From the NCBI GenBank assembly GCA_035772735.1, contig JASDFA010000007.1, positions 71,276,501 through 71,340,500 of the forward strand: a DNA stretch of 64,000 nucleotides, read 5' to 3'. Positions 21,888-33,301 of the stretch are shown one piece after another. The notes below the pieces were generated by a model. That model was not told the DNA's origin. It saw nothing but the letters and a program-made list of their open reading frames with translations, and ran no database searches. Source of the DNA: Datura wrightii (Eukaryota; Streptophyta; Magnoliopsida; Solanales; Solanaceae). A program made the position numbers and the translations under genes. Position 1 is the stretch's first letter. The number at the start of each line of letters is the position of its first letter.

Positions 21888-22216
21888 TAATATGATTGTC
21901 TAGTAAATTCCAATTTGATTGACATCTCATCTACACCACACCTCTAGGCTTTGCTCATTATTGTTTCTTAATTTTGATTATCTTGCTCTCTTGGTTAGCT
22001 GATTTTTGAATCCACAATATTATTTCCTTCACTTCCCCAGAATTTACTTCTACGTTTACATTCCATTGATGCGAATCAATTCAATTCACTAAAAAACGCT
22101 TGTATAAATCATTCTCTAGTCCTTGAGGGATTCGATCCCAACACCTATCGGGTTATTTATTTTGATACAATGATCTCTTACATTTCCTATAAACGGGAAG
22201 TGTAATTTGGTTATCA
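21888..22216 (+). repeat. 5' LTR remnant of C (last 329 bp)
   Basis: Aligns with 32600-32928 and ends GGTTATCA as the 3' LTR ends CGTTATCA. Confidence 0.8.
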
Positions 22217-22220
22217 AAAA

Positions 22221-22238
22221 TGGCGCCGTTGTCAGGGA
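22221..22238 (+). other. Primer binding site, tRNA-Asp type (C)
   Basis: TGGCGCCGTTGTCAGGGA, two mismatches to the tRNA-Asp complement, 4 bases after the LTR. Confidence 0.9.
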
Positions 22239-22353
22239 CTAGCTCTTAATATTCTTGAGTTGTTTGTTAATTTGAAGTGATCTTGCATCTTAACTAGTTT
22301 CACTTTACTATCTTAGTTGTGCCTCATTTTGCCATTGTTGGGTTATTGATAAT

Positions 22354-23034
22354 ATGCTAACGAGTCCCTTTGAAAGGCTACTGAGAGACCACGACAAGGC
22401 ACCTTATATTGAGACCTTTCACTTGATGGATAAGATGTGGAGGAGAGAAGGAAGCAAAGACACAGTGTTGATGTTCATGATGAAGCAAATAGAGCTATTA
22501 ATGAATTATATGAGGGGTTTTCATATAAGGTACCGACAAGCTAATCAAGGCTATGACTATTCTTATAATGAAAATCAAGGTCGGAACAATGTCTATTTAG
22601 CTGAGACGAGTAGTCAAGGAAGTGATGAATCCCTCTCATCTCTCATGGAAAACACTCTTGAGGTGGTGCTTAAAAAAGTTATTTCAACTGCTTCAGGAAT
22701 TCAGGAATTGCGAAGTGAATTGTTGGACATCACTAAAATAGTGAAGTATTATGATATGGCCATAAAACAGTTAGAGGATAGAATGAACTTGTTAGAATCT
22801 CAAATGGCAGCTCAACAAGTAACAAAGGAAAAAAAAAGCTCCACCACCCCAAGCCATCATGGATGAAGAGTTATTGGGATGGGAGATGGAAGAAGAAATT
22901 TTGCAAGAAATGTTTGCTAACCTTTTCTTGAGAAGTGAAGGATTGGAGGAGGTGTGTCAAGTGAGCAAAGCGCTAGGAACTTACACCTTTCAATTGAGAA
23001 AACTCGATCTCAACCTCGAAAATTGAACAACTCC
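22354..23034 (+). pseudogene. gag C-terminal remnant and gag-pol linker (C)
   Basis: A 170-codon frame carries the hinge (MMKQIELLMNYMRG, YRQANQGYDYSYNENQG) and the coiled-coil tail (LKKVISTASGIQELRSELLD), matching the gag end of A at 4758-5470. The capsid core and the protease are absent, so an internal deletion joined the leader to the gag tail. The following linker is frameshifted. Confidence 0.7.
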
Positions 23035-23040
23035 ACCATC

Positions 23041-24284
23041 ATAGCTATCCATCATTGTACCTCCGATCTTGGAACTCAGACCATTACCTAACCATTTGCG
23101 ATATGCATATTTGGGGGCAAATAAGCTACTCCCGGTGATTATCTCAGCAAAGCTCACTCCCAAATGGGTAGTTTCACTCAAAGCAATATTGAAAAGGCAT
23201 ATTCGACCAATAGGGTGGTCTATAGCTAATACCATAGGTATTTCTATGAGTATTTGTACTCACAAGATCAACCTTCAAGAGGATTGTAGCCAGCCAATCG
23301 AGCATCAGAGGCATCTGAATCCACCTATGCAAGAGGTGGTCAAGAAAGAAATTATTAAATGGTTAGATGCAGGAATTGTGTATCCTAACGCTAATAGCAG
23401 TTGGGTAAGTCCTGTTCAGTGCGTAAAGAAATGGGGAATTAAGGTTATACCGACTGAAAAGAATGAGTTAATTGCAACCCACCCAATTACCGGATGGAGG
23501 GTATGTATGGATTACCATTAGTTGAACTCTTGGAAAAAAAAGATCACTTTGCAGTTCCCTTCATTGAACAAATGCTAGATCATTTGGTCAAGAAAGAATA
23601 TTATTATTTCTTGGATGGATACTCGGGATACAATCAAATTTCCATTTCACCTGAGGATCAAGAGAAAACCACATTTACATGTCCCTATGGTACTTTTGCA
23701 TTCTTGAGGATGCCTTTTAGAATTTTCAATGCTCCCGCCACTTCTCAGAGGTGTATGATGTCAATTTTTTAAGATATGGTGGAAGACACTATGGAAGTCT
23801 TCATTGATGACTTCTCAATTATGGGAGATTCATTTGAAAATTTCTTGGCACACCTAGAAGAGGTATTGAAGAGATGTGAAGAGACAAACTTGGTACTTAA
23901 TTGGGAAAAGTGTCATTTCATGGTGAAAGAAAGGATTGTGCTAGGACACAGAATTTCTAAGAAAGAAATTTAGGTAGACCAAGCTAAGATTAATGCCATT
24001 GCTCAATCACCTCTGCCAAGAATAGTGAAGGATATAAGGAGTTTCCTAGAGCATGCGAAATTTTACCGCCGTTTTATCAAAGATTTCTCCAAGATAGCCC
24101 ATCCTTTATTTTGAATTTTAGAAAAAGAGGCAAAGTTCAATTTCGATGGGTAGTGTATGAAGGCTTTTGTGGAATTAAAAGAAAGGCTGGTTTCCACTCC
24201 AATCATCACGGCACCTGATTGGTCAAAACCCTTTGAACTAATGTGTGATGCCAGTGGTGTAGCATTAGGGGCAATCCTGGGTTA
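23041..24284 (+). pseudogene. Reverse transcriptase and first part of RNase H (C)
   Basis: RT copies element RNA into DNA inside the particle. Visible motifs in order: PLPNHLRYAYLG, MQEVVKKEIIKWLDAGIVYP, SSWVSPVQCVKK, ITGWRVCMDY, YYYFLDGYSGYNQI (first catalytic Asp), TFAFLRMPFRIFNAPATSQ, EVFIDDFSIMGDS (the FIDD pair) and LVLNWEKCHFM. The connection and the RNase H start follow (FELMCDASGVALGAILG). Stops at about 23519, 23770, 23971, 24113 and 24151, and a frame change near 23500, inactivate it. The domain order and FIDDFSIMG box fit the Athila/Tat branch. Confidence 0.88.
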
Positions 24285-24288
24285 GCGT

Positions 24289-24684
24289 CAGTTGCGCAAG
24301 ACCCCTTCAACCTCGCCCGCGTGTTAGCTTGCTTGTACTATCGCCTGCCTGCCTGACCTGCTTTCTAGCTAGCTTCTTTATGGCAAGCGCTACCATAACC
24401 TAGCTAGCGCTACATCTTGCTAACATCGTCTGAATTGCCTTGCAAGCGCTACATCTATATGGCAAGCCCACGTTGCCTTCGTCTCCCATGTAGTCGCCTT
24501 CTTCACTCAAAACTAACAAGTGTCGGGTCGGGGATTTCTGCCTTGTTATCAAAAAGGGAGTTGGTTAAAGCAAACTCTCTCCTTGGAGGAGCATGGGCTT
24601 AGTCAAGTAGAACCGGGTTGCACTGCTTGATGCTTCGATTGAAAACAAATCAGTGGGGCCATGCCGGTACGACTGAATATGCGT
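24289..24684. other. Foreign 396-bp insert splitting RNase H
   Basis: RNase H reads to ...LGAILG then stops making sense, and resumes at RKEKYF after 24684. GCGT occurs at both edges (24285-24288 and 24681-24684). The insert is richer in G+C than the flanks, has no LTR ends, and repeats the phrase GCAAGCGCTAC. Its texture resembles plant mitochondrial intergenic DNA, an impression without proof. Confidence 0.6.
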
Positions 24685-26310
24685 AAAGAAAAATATTTTT
24701 CATCCCATTTACTATACTAGCAAAGCCTTGAATGACGCATAAACAAACTACACAGTGACTGAACAAGAATTGCTCGCTATAGTGTTTGCATTTGAAAAGT
24801 TCCGGGCATATTTGTTAGGAACCAAGGTGGTAGTGCACACGAACCATGCGGCACTCAGATATTTGATAACCAAGAAAGATGCTAAACCTAGGCTTATTAG
24901 GTGGGTCTTGTTGTTGCAGGAATTCAATTTTGAAGTGAAGGATCATAAGGGATGTGAGAATCAAGTCGCTGACCATCTATCACGCCTACAGACAAGTGGT
25001 CATCCGGGAGTATATGAGGAGATTAATGATAACTTCCCAGATGAACATATTCTGGCTGCAACCCACAACATAACACCATGGTTTGCAAATTTTTCTAATT
25101 ATCTAGCAAGCAATATCATACTCGAGAGGTTAATCTTTCATCAAAAAAAGAGATTCATGCATGATGTTTGGAAGTTTTATTGGGACGAACCCTACCTTTT
25201 CCATAGTTGCACTGATGGTATAATGCGTAGGTGTGTCCTAGTGGTTGATTAGAGGCTTGTCATTCATCACTTGTTGGGGGACATTATGGGAGTGTTTAGA
25301 CAGCAGCAAAGGTTCTAAAGTATGGATTTTATTGGTCTACCCTATATCAGGATGCCCATGAATTTGTGAAGCAATGCGATTGGTGTCAACGAACATGGAG
25401 TATTTCAAGGAGGCATGAACTTCTATTGACATCAATCCTAGAGGTGGAATTGTTTGATATGGGGGGGATCGATTTTATGGGTCCCTTTGTGAGCTCTTAT
25501 GGAAACACGTACATTCTGGTGGTAGTTGATTATGTCTCTAAGTGGGTAGAAGATGTAGTGTTACCCAACAATGAGGGGAGGAGTGTAACAGCCTTTTTGA
25601 AGAAGTATATTTTCTCATGATTTGGCACTCCTAGAGCTATTATTAGTGATGAGGGATCACACTTATGCAATTGTCTGTCCAGCACTTTGCTAACCAAGTA
25701 TGGTGTGAAGTACAAAGTGGACACCCCTTATCAGCCACAGACCAGTGGCCAAGTAGAAGTTTTCAATCGGGAAATGAATCTATCTTGAGTAAAACAGTCA
25801 ATGTGAACATAACAAATTGGGCTCGAAAGTTAGATGATGCCTTGTGGGAATCAGATTGCATACAAGAAACTAATTGGAATGTCTCTATACCAGCTTGTTT
25901 TTGGTAAATCTTGCAACCTACCTATTAAGTTAGAACATAAGGCCTTATGAGCCCTAAGAGCTTGAACCTTGATTGGGGGAGAGCCGACCAAGGGCAAGTA
26001 GAAAATATGCATGATTGGATGAATTTAGAATGCGATCATATGAGAACGCAACTATTTATAAGGCCCGCATAAAGCATTACCATGATCAGAAAATCTTGCA
26101 TCAAAATTTTGTTTGGGAAGATTTGGCATTGTTGTTCAATTCAAGACTGAGGTTATTCCTAGAGAGTCTCAAATCTAAATGGTCAGGATCATTTAAGGTG
26201 TCCCAAGTTTTTGGAAATGGTGCCACAGAACTTCAAGGAGAAGACAAGTCAAAGTTCAAGGTGAATGGACAAAGGGGAAAAATATTTGGGAGTGTTGGAG
26301 GAGGTTGAGC
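24685..26310 (+). pseudogene. Rest of RNase H, and integrase (C)
   Basis: RNase H continues with TEQELLAIVFAFEKFRAYLL and VVVHTNHAALRYL; the usual catalytic Asp of the TDHAALR box is Asn. Integrase follows: HSSLVGGHYG and CDWCQR (zinc-binding region, 25260-25390), GIDFMGPFVSSYGNTYI (first Asp), GTPRAIISDEGSH (second Asp) and YQPQTSGQVEVFNREM (Glu). Integrase would join the DNA copy to the chromosome. Many stops after 25790 and frameshifts near 25260 and 25620 show it is dead. Confidence 0.85.
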
Positions 26311-26460
26311 AAATAGAGGTCATGTACCTAGATGAGCCAGAGCACATAAGGAGCCTTCGTCATGCCACAATATTAACTAAGGCACTTCTTGAGAGGCAAC
26401 CCAAGCATTTTTACTTTGAAAATTTTGATGCTTTGTTGTTTTTGATTTTTGTAGGTAGAT
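26311..26460 (+). pseudogene. pol C-terminal tail (C)
   Basis: LRHATILTKALLERQPKHF is the same tail left behind in A and I. It marks the end of the pol frame and the start of the spacer before the aORF. Confidence 0.65.
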
Positions 26461-26639
26461 TGGATGCAAGGAGAAGAGAACTAAGGCATGATCGGGCCAA
26501 GCCAGCAGAATGTTAGTGCAAAGGTGCACGACGCTGGTCTACCACGGGGTGTGAGCAGAATAAGGGGAGACCAGAGAAGAGACTGGAAAATTACTAGCAG
26601 AAAACCAATATCAATCCACGAAGCACCGACTCTAGCTAG

Positions 26640-27240
26640 TGCACCTAGAAGTTTAGACCATGTTCGGTGATCTAACCGGCGAATCACCACTGCTACTGTG
26701 CAAATCGCCGGCAAGACACCGGTTTCATCTAGTATACCTGGAAGTTAAAATACTATTGGCATCTCACCTAGTGGATCGTTGATGTCAACCCGAAGGACAC
26801 CGGTCAATACCCGATTATGAACCAGAGAAGTGAACAGGTTATGATCACCGACGCTCAAACCGGCGGATCGCTGGTCCTCACCGGCTATCGCTGATAAGCA
26901 CAGATCTAGGTATTTATTCTTATGAAAATATTCACGACTGCTGACCAACCGACCCAAACACCTTAAACCCACTCCAACTTCCCAAAACAACCCTTATATT
27001 ATTAAACCCTTCCTACTTTTGCAATTTCCTACACTTTTCCTTTTTCCCACCATCTCTTAAATTTCCAACAAACAACCTTCCCCACCTAAACTCCATTTAT
27101 ATCAACCTTTCTCTTGCCCAATCACTTTACCCTCTCTTAACCTTTAAATACCTCTCCCTCATTACCCATTTCACCTTACCTGAAGTCCCATAGTCTTGGA
27201 GGCAACATAGGTGAACAAGTCACAAAGTTTATCTCTCTCT
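26640..27240 (+). promoter_or_regulatory. Word cluster, TATA-like box and pyrimidine-rich leader before the aORF (C)
   Basis: At 26640-26905 words such as CCGGCGAATCACC, AAATCGCCGGC and CCGGCGGATCG recur. A C/T-rich tract covers 26960-27200, with TTTAAATA at 27143-27150. The order matches A, B, D and I. Confidence 0.45.
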
Positions 27241-27267
27241 ACTTATTCTTCATTATCAACTTGGTAG

Positions 27268-28008
27268 GTATCTCCTAGTTTATGCTTTATTTGAGAATGT
27301 AAATCTGACCTCCTGTATGTTAGAATAGACATTGGTGCCAGCCGTGTTCACTATCCTTTGATTTTACTTGATTGATTGATATTCATATATCGGGTATATT
27401 GGTGGTGCTATCTTGGGTTTCACATGTTACTATAGAAATCGTAATTTTTATGTGTGCTTCGTGATTTGTTTTTTTAATTCTTATTTGAGGGGTTGAAATC
27501 TGAGCAACTCCGTGTGCTTCACATTCATGATTTGCCCAATGATAGATAGCGTGACGGCTTTCTTAAGGGCAAATCATCATTTTGGGTTGAGAATGCTTGT
27601 GTAAGGGAGAGTGCGGTGTAATGAGAGGAAGAATATTGATGTTGGAAAAAATTTGAATTGACTGAACGAGTGGAAACCCATCGACAACACGCTACTCATG
27701 TCCGGTGAATTGCCGGTGGAAATGCGGTTCGATCATGAGACTACAGGCCACTTCCACAAACCCGCGTTCTGTTGGCTCTTTGCAGTTCGCGGGTGGTGAT
27801 TTTCCAGTGATTTATGTCTCTACCCAACTTACTATTTCATGACAGCGGTTCATCGGCGCTTCATGGATTAATTCCTGTGTTTCGCCAATGTTCTGCCAGT
27901 GTCACTTGGGTCAACATTTCTCTACTTCTACTTGGATATCATTGAGTTTTCCAATTTTCTGATTGTTCTCCTTTTAAATCTTTATATAATACTAACCTTA
28001 GTCTACAG
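27268..28008 (+). other. Predicted leader intron before the aORF (C)
   Basis: Donor GTAG-GTATCT at 27268 and acceptor AGTCTACAG ending at 28008, four bases before the aORF ATG. Inside are an 11-bp perfect hairpin (27527-27577) and a palindromic word cluster (27660-27885). Confidence 0.55.
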
Positions 28009-28012
28009 CATC

Positions 28013-29269
28013 ATGTCCACCTCCAGGAAAGCACCAATGACCAACACCGCCATACAGGACTTACCTTCTGATGAGGCCCAGCGTATTGCACAAATTCGCT
28101 TTGGCTTCTTTCAAGGAGAAGAGGTTCATCCATGCATAAACTCAATTTGAGGTAGAGTCCTTCAAAAATGATTTCCCCAATATTTACTATTACATCAGCA
28201 CGGGGGATTGGGGTCCATTCACGGTACCCATAGACCCCTACTTCCCTGAGTTGGTGTGGGAGTTCTACATATCCTACAGGGTGTGGCAAAGCATCTTGAG
28301 ACACAAAGGCCGAGTGGAGACAATGCCATGCCTGCCATCTGTGTGGGTGCGCGGCCAAAAAGTGAACATCACCCTAGAAGAAATCAATTCCCTCTATTAT
28401 GTTGAACCAATCCAACTAAATTCAGTGTTCAGCAGGAAGGTGGAAGATAAAGAAAATCAGTTCCAATGGGTAGCTAGCACAATTGCGAGAGATCAACCAT
28501 AGTGAGATAGTTCAAAAGGAATGATTCACCCTGTGATCTAAATTTAAAGCCCGTATGTGGCTGGATTGTGTATGTGCTCGGATTATTCCTTCACAGAATA
28601 CAACACAGGTCCCCATTGAGGCTGCAATTCTTGTCGTCTGCATCATGGACCAGACACATATCAATGTTGGAGAAATCATTGCGGATCAATTCAAAACGAA
28701 GGCCAAGCAGCAAGCAACATCATTTCCTTATCCTAACCTTGTGAGTATGTTTTGCCTGTGTGCTTCATACCCTCTCTTTCAGCCACTGGATATAATGTGA
28801 AGGCTGAGGGAGTGATTACATTAGAAACAAAATCTATTAAAGATGCTCCAACCTTAAAGCGATCTAAAGGAATGGGGGACAAGATTAGTCCACCACCTTT
28901 TATGTTCTCTAGCACAATAGTAGGTTCTTCCCAAGAAACCACAGTCACCGTCTCTCTGCCAACGACCTATTAAAAATAGCACAAATGACCCAATCTCATA
29001 AGAGACAGATTGTAAAGTTGGCCAAGGCAATACCTTCCATGATCCAGCAAACCATTAAGGAAGTCATGCAACCTGCTAGAGACAAGTTGAGAGGCCTTTG
29101 TGCTAAAGTTGAGGTCTTAGAATATGATGTAATTTCCTTGAGGGAGGATGTGTCAAGACACACGGATCCTCTACCCTTCAGAAATATGGACCTCCATGAA
29201 TCAGCAGCCTTGGCGACCCAGTCCGAGGCACCTAAAAGCCCGCCAGATGATTTGGTGGGTGGGTTTTGA
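28013..29269 (+). pseudogene. aORF of C (putative plant transposon protein family)
   Basis: The ATG at 28013 begins MSTSRKAPMTNTAIQDL. Fragments in changing frames follow: ELVWEFYISYRVWQ, WVRGQKVNITLEEINSLYY, MWLDCVCARIIPSQN, AAILVVCIMDQTHINVGEII, then a coiled-coil-like MTQSHKRQIVKLAKAIPSMI and KVEVLEYDVISLREDV. The motif order equals that of A (EFYASYQ, RGVEVDITPEAI, LWLDFVCARIIPS, ILITCIMTGV). Stops at 28150 and 28502 and frameshifts near 28740 and 28970 disable it. Confidence 0.78.
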
Positions 29270-29587
29270 CAGTTCACGAGAAATTGTGTCTGATGAAGAG
29301 ATATCACATCCGGCCACCACCCCATTGGATGCTCACTATGAGAGAAGTAGATTTGTCATAGAAACCTGGTGGGGTGGATACCACTTCATATCATGAGCTT
29401 AGAGCCCTATCGAATAAATGGGTAGTTTCCGAGCCACGAAAATCACTAGAACTCCCACCTAATCCATCGTTGTCATCTGCATCGAAAACTACTTCTTGGA
29501 ATTTTGATGAAGCCACATACTCATGGGTCCCTCATCCCAAACACCAAGTCTTTCAGGGAGTCCCCTTTAACTTGTTCATCTCTTCTT

Positions 29588-29629
29588 ACATTGGGGGCAA
29601 TGTGTTATTTTAAGTTGGGGGGAGGGGAG
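29588..29629 (+). promoter_or_regulatory. Hairpin plus polypurine-like motif after aORF (C)
   Basis: ACATTG and CAATGT enclose a GGGG loop (29588-29603); TTTTAAGTTGGGGGGAGGGG follows. Same structure, different stem, as B and A. Confidence 0.65.
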
Positions 29630-31422
29630 TTTTTATCTTATTTTGGTGGATGTTGAGTTATGAAGCAATGAAATGAAATGAAATGTCATCTGTGTTGTTG
29701 AAATGGGTCTTTCTTCTTATTGCCTAAATTTGTTACCCAAGTTTGATTTTATTTGCCTTTTTAAATAATAGCTAGTAATCAAACTCCAAAGTTTTTCTTC
29801 ATACCATGATTCTTTCCCAAGGAGCATTTTCTTTTTCTTTTCTTTTTGTTGTTGAACCGGGTTGACATTTTCCAATGATAGATTGTGAGGCGACTCTCTT
29901 AAGGAAAAAAACCATGTGTTTTCTTTGAGTCTTTTGTGGAACTATTTTTGAGAAGTACCGCCAAAAACTTTTGTGTGGGATAAAAAAATTAAAATGGGCA
30001 TTTGAAATGAAAGCTGTAGCATTCTCTTGTCATACATTACACATTCCCTGTTTGACTTATGTATTTGCATGCTCTTATGTCTTGAATCAAAATGTTGTGA
30101 TTATAATGACTTGTGTGAACTCTTTGGGTTTGATTCCTTGTGCGGTAAGGATCTTTGGAATGAATCTCACGCATCCCTTCTTGTCTAGAACTTTCTCTAA
30201 GTGTGACTCAAGGTGAAATCCTAGATGTAGCTGCACTTAGAACATGATTTTAGACTTTCATTTGATTAGTTACTTCACCCAAAATGACCTCCGAAAATAT
30301 CTTCCCTTGCTTGCCAATATTGAGCCTATGGATTGTTTATTCCTGAAAACCATAATACAAGCCAATGACCTTTTTTGTAACCCTCTTCTTGGCACCAATC
30401 CTCCCTAATTGCCAGTGGTAAGTGAATGAGAATAATAGGGGCTTGAAGCCCAATACATAGGGAGAGATAAGGAAATCACTGAGAAAGAGGCAAAAAGCCG
30501 AAGTTTGGGGGTTTACAAAAAAAGGGAAATATGATGAGCCTAAATTTGAGGTAGCATCAAATTGTGATCAAAATGAATGAAATGATGGGTTGAGAAACCT
30601 TGAGGTACCAAAAGAAAAAAAAAGTAATGAAATGGTGTTATCTCTTGCTTAGACAAGGCTTAATGTGATGGCCAAATGAGCTACAAGGAAGGACTTTGAG
30701 ACATAAAAGATGAAAATGGTTGCAAAAGGAGGAATAAGGTGGAGTGATCTAAAGAGTTGGATAGGGAAGATAAAAATGTTGACATAAAGGCATAAGGGAT
30801 GTTCGATTCACTAGAGCTAAATATTTATCCTACCATTACCCTTAGCCTTCATCATGACCCACAAGTCCTAATTGATTTTGAGTGTAGTTTCTCTACATTA
30901 GTGGTGAATTACTCAAAGGGCAAGCCTATGGGTCAAGTTGTGTGCATGGAGATTTCTTTTGTGAGAGTGAGAGTGATCATCATCTTCTATAATCCCTTAT
31001 GTATGCATTGATTTATGATTAAAAAAAGGGATTCTCTCTTGTAGTAAGTGGCATCACCCCCTTTTGGGGGCATTCTTGCATTAAAGTAAAGGTGTGATTG
31101 AGGCATGATTAATGTGAGCTCCAAGGCAAACTTTAAATGTGTAGTTATTATGATTTGAGATGTTGTATGTATTTGATTGGATAAGCTATTCCCTTGTTTT
31201 GCAGAACGAAAGTAGTTGTGAATCATGCCTATGAATTGTGGTTGCCTCTTGAAACTTTTCCACATTGTTAGGGGGGAAATTCTTCTATTTTTCTGTGAGT
31301 TGGTGAGCATTTTTGGGTTGTCATAGATTAAGCGGTCATTGATGCATAAGCTCTTGTGGAGTGACTTACTATTCGTTTTTCTCAATTGATAAGAATTACA
31401 TTACTTGAAGACAAGCAATGGT
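29630..31422 (+). other. 3' noncoding region of C
   Basis: About 1.8 kb without a credible gene. It holds a hairpin at 29868-29908 whose 29-base loop nearly repeats that of the intron hairpin at 27527-27577. Confidence 0.6.
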
Positions 31423-31437
31423 TCATGTTTGGGGATT
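31423..31437 (+). other. Polypurine-like tract of C
   Basis: CATGTTTGGGGATTT precedes the 3' LTR. It is weaker than the motif at 29610. Confidence 0.45.
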
Positions 31438-32928
31438 TGACAGATTGGTAATTTTACCAACTCATTAGGCTTGTAAGCGTGAGCTTTGACTTAGTTTTTA
31501 AGTATTTTAGTGGGATTTTATGCCCTTTTTGCCTTTGGATGTGCAGGTACCTAACTTGAAGAGAAGATCATGAAATTGAGTAAAAAGGATGAGATTCAGA
31601 AAACCGCCGCTCCACCGGAGGACACCGGTGAAACACCGGTCAACCGCAGACACCCACTGGTTTGATGAACAACTGCAACTGGTGGTTCGCGAAAAGCAAC
31701 TGGTTCCATCACTGAAATATGATGGACATTGATGGAAAAATGATGAAATCAAATGGAGGCTCATGGATAGAAACTGTCGAATCGCTGAAAGGCTCTGGAA
31801 CTTCACCGGATTATAGAGGAAAGCAACCGGCGGCCCGCAAATAGCAACCGGTGAACCGCCGGTTCCATCACAAGAGAAAAATGCCTGAAAAGGGGCAAAA
31901 ATATCCATCCCTGAAAAAGAGGAGAATGTTATGTTTCTAGAAAAAGTACTCTGAACATATCATTGAATATTACCTTTACATTTTGATAAAGAAAGAACTC
32001 CAATGGAGAAGAAAAGAAATATTTGAATATTGCTTTTTCATCTTCATCTTCTTCAGCAAGGTATAACCATCATTGTAGAGATATTTTGAGGTTGATTGTG
32101 CTTACTCCTAATGATGAAATTATTGAGTTTTTTAATGAATATGCTCTTATGTTTCTCAATTATGAGTAGCTAAATCTATAGCTTGAGGTGTATGATGATG
32201 GATGTTTAATTTGATTGGGTATTGCTAGATTTGTCATGTTATTACTTACTATAAATCTATTGGATTCTCCTCAAATTATAGTTGATTGCTCATAGTTGCA
32301 AATATGGGTATTGTTTTCTTACTTGATTTTAGCTTGAAAAAGAATAATTAAGTAATGGGGGATAATTAAATAGTGGATTGGGATTTGATTATGTGGGGTT
32401 GGTCTAGAAATAGCCAAAACCCATGATCATAATCCCTTTAGAGGTTGATGGCTAGAAATAGCTCAGCCCCTAATCCAAACCATATTGGAATAGTTGAATT
32501 GTACCTTGAGGTTCGAAAGGACTTGAGGATAAGGAGCCCAAGTGGTTGAAAAACATGGGCTCCATATTTTTCCAAGGTTATTTACATATTAGTAATAATT
32601 TGATTGTCTAGTAAATCCCGATTTGATTGACATCTCATATACACCACACCTCTCGCCTTTTTTCATTATTGTTTCTCAATTTTGGTTATCTTTCTCTCTT
32701 GATTAGCTGATTTTTGAATCCACAATATTATTGCCTTCACTTCCCCCAAAATTTACTTCTACGTTTTCATTGCTTGGATGCGAATCAATTCAATTCACTA
32801 AACAACACTTGTGTAAATCATTCTGTAGTCATTGTGGGATTCGACCCCGACACCTGTTATGTTATTTGTTTTGATACAACGATCACTTACGTTTTCTACA
32901 AACGATAAGTGTAATTTGAGCGTTATCA
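31438..32928 (+). repeat. 3' LTR of C (1491 bp)
   Basis: Starts TGACAGATTGGTAATTTTACC and ends GCGTTATCA. A cluster of CACCGG, AACCGGCGG and GTGAACCGCCGGTTCC words lies at 31600-31870. An inverted repeat TTGGTAA/TTACCAA lies at the start. Confidence 0.82.
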
Positions 32929-33004
32929 CTACTGCTGCCCGTTTGCGCTCTCTTCTCTCCCTTCTCTTACTCTTCCTTGAGGGCTCCTTATCAACAACAT
33001 CCAA
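32929..33004 (-). pseudogene. aORF C-terminal scrap of a second I-type copy
   Basis: The minus strand encodes DVVDKEPSRKSKRRERRERK, close to YVVDEEPSRKRK in the main I aORF at 34865-34905. It abuts the end of C and unrelated sequence at 33005, so it is a recombination or insertion remnant. Confidence 0.55.
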
Positions 33005-33301
33005 TGGTACGGCTCGCACCAAGAGTTGTACTTGTCTAGCTACATGAAAAATCTCTCTAAAGTTCATCATGAATCTCAGTACGGCTCGTACTACCAAGGT
33101 ACGACTCGTACTAAGGTCTGTACTTGGTCCAATTTTTGCACTCTTTTTCCTCCTTTCACAGCTTTCAACTCCAACACCTTATTTTCCTAAAAAAAAAGAA
33201 AAAATGCATCATATCTATATAAAAACACCTAAGACCATGCATATTTTCTCAGTTTTAAGTATTGAAAGTGTTGTAAACCCACAGCAAATCAACACAACAA
33301 A
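33005..33301 (-). repeat. Start of the 3' LTR of I, truncated
   Basis: On the minus strand it begins near TGTTGATTTGCTGTGGG and includes TTTTATATAGA near 33210-33220. It has two or three copies of the word GTACGAGTCGTAC / GTACGAGCCGTAC (33060-33115). The exact LTR start is uncertain because no second LTR is present. Confidence 0.45.

Larger units (their letters stand above)
21888..32928 (+). mobile_element. Element C: Athila-like element with pol, 5' end truncated
   Basis: Order: remnant of 5' LTR, tRNA-Asp primer site, gag C-terminus, RT, RNase H, integrase, pol tail, aORF cassette, noncoding region, 3' LTR. The first 1.1 kb or more of the 5' LTR and the gag core are missing. The LTR remnant differs from the 3' LTR at roughly one base in eight by eye, so C is old, or its ends come from two copies. 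It is the only Athila-like copy here with replication enzymes and shares LTR type with A. Confidence 0.85.

Noticed and set aside
29374..29613. Extra short gene after the C aORF
   Set aside because: The frame ends within the hairpin and polypurine-like motif and has no counterpart in other copies; it is more likely aORF decay plus noncoding DNA.
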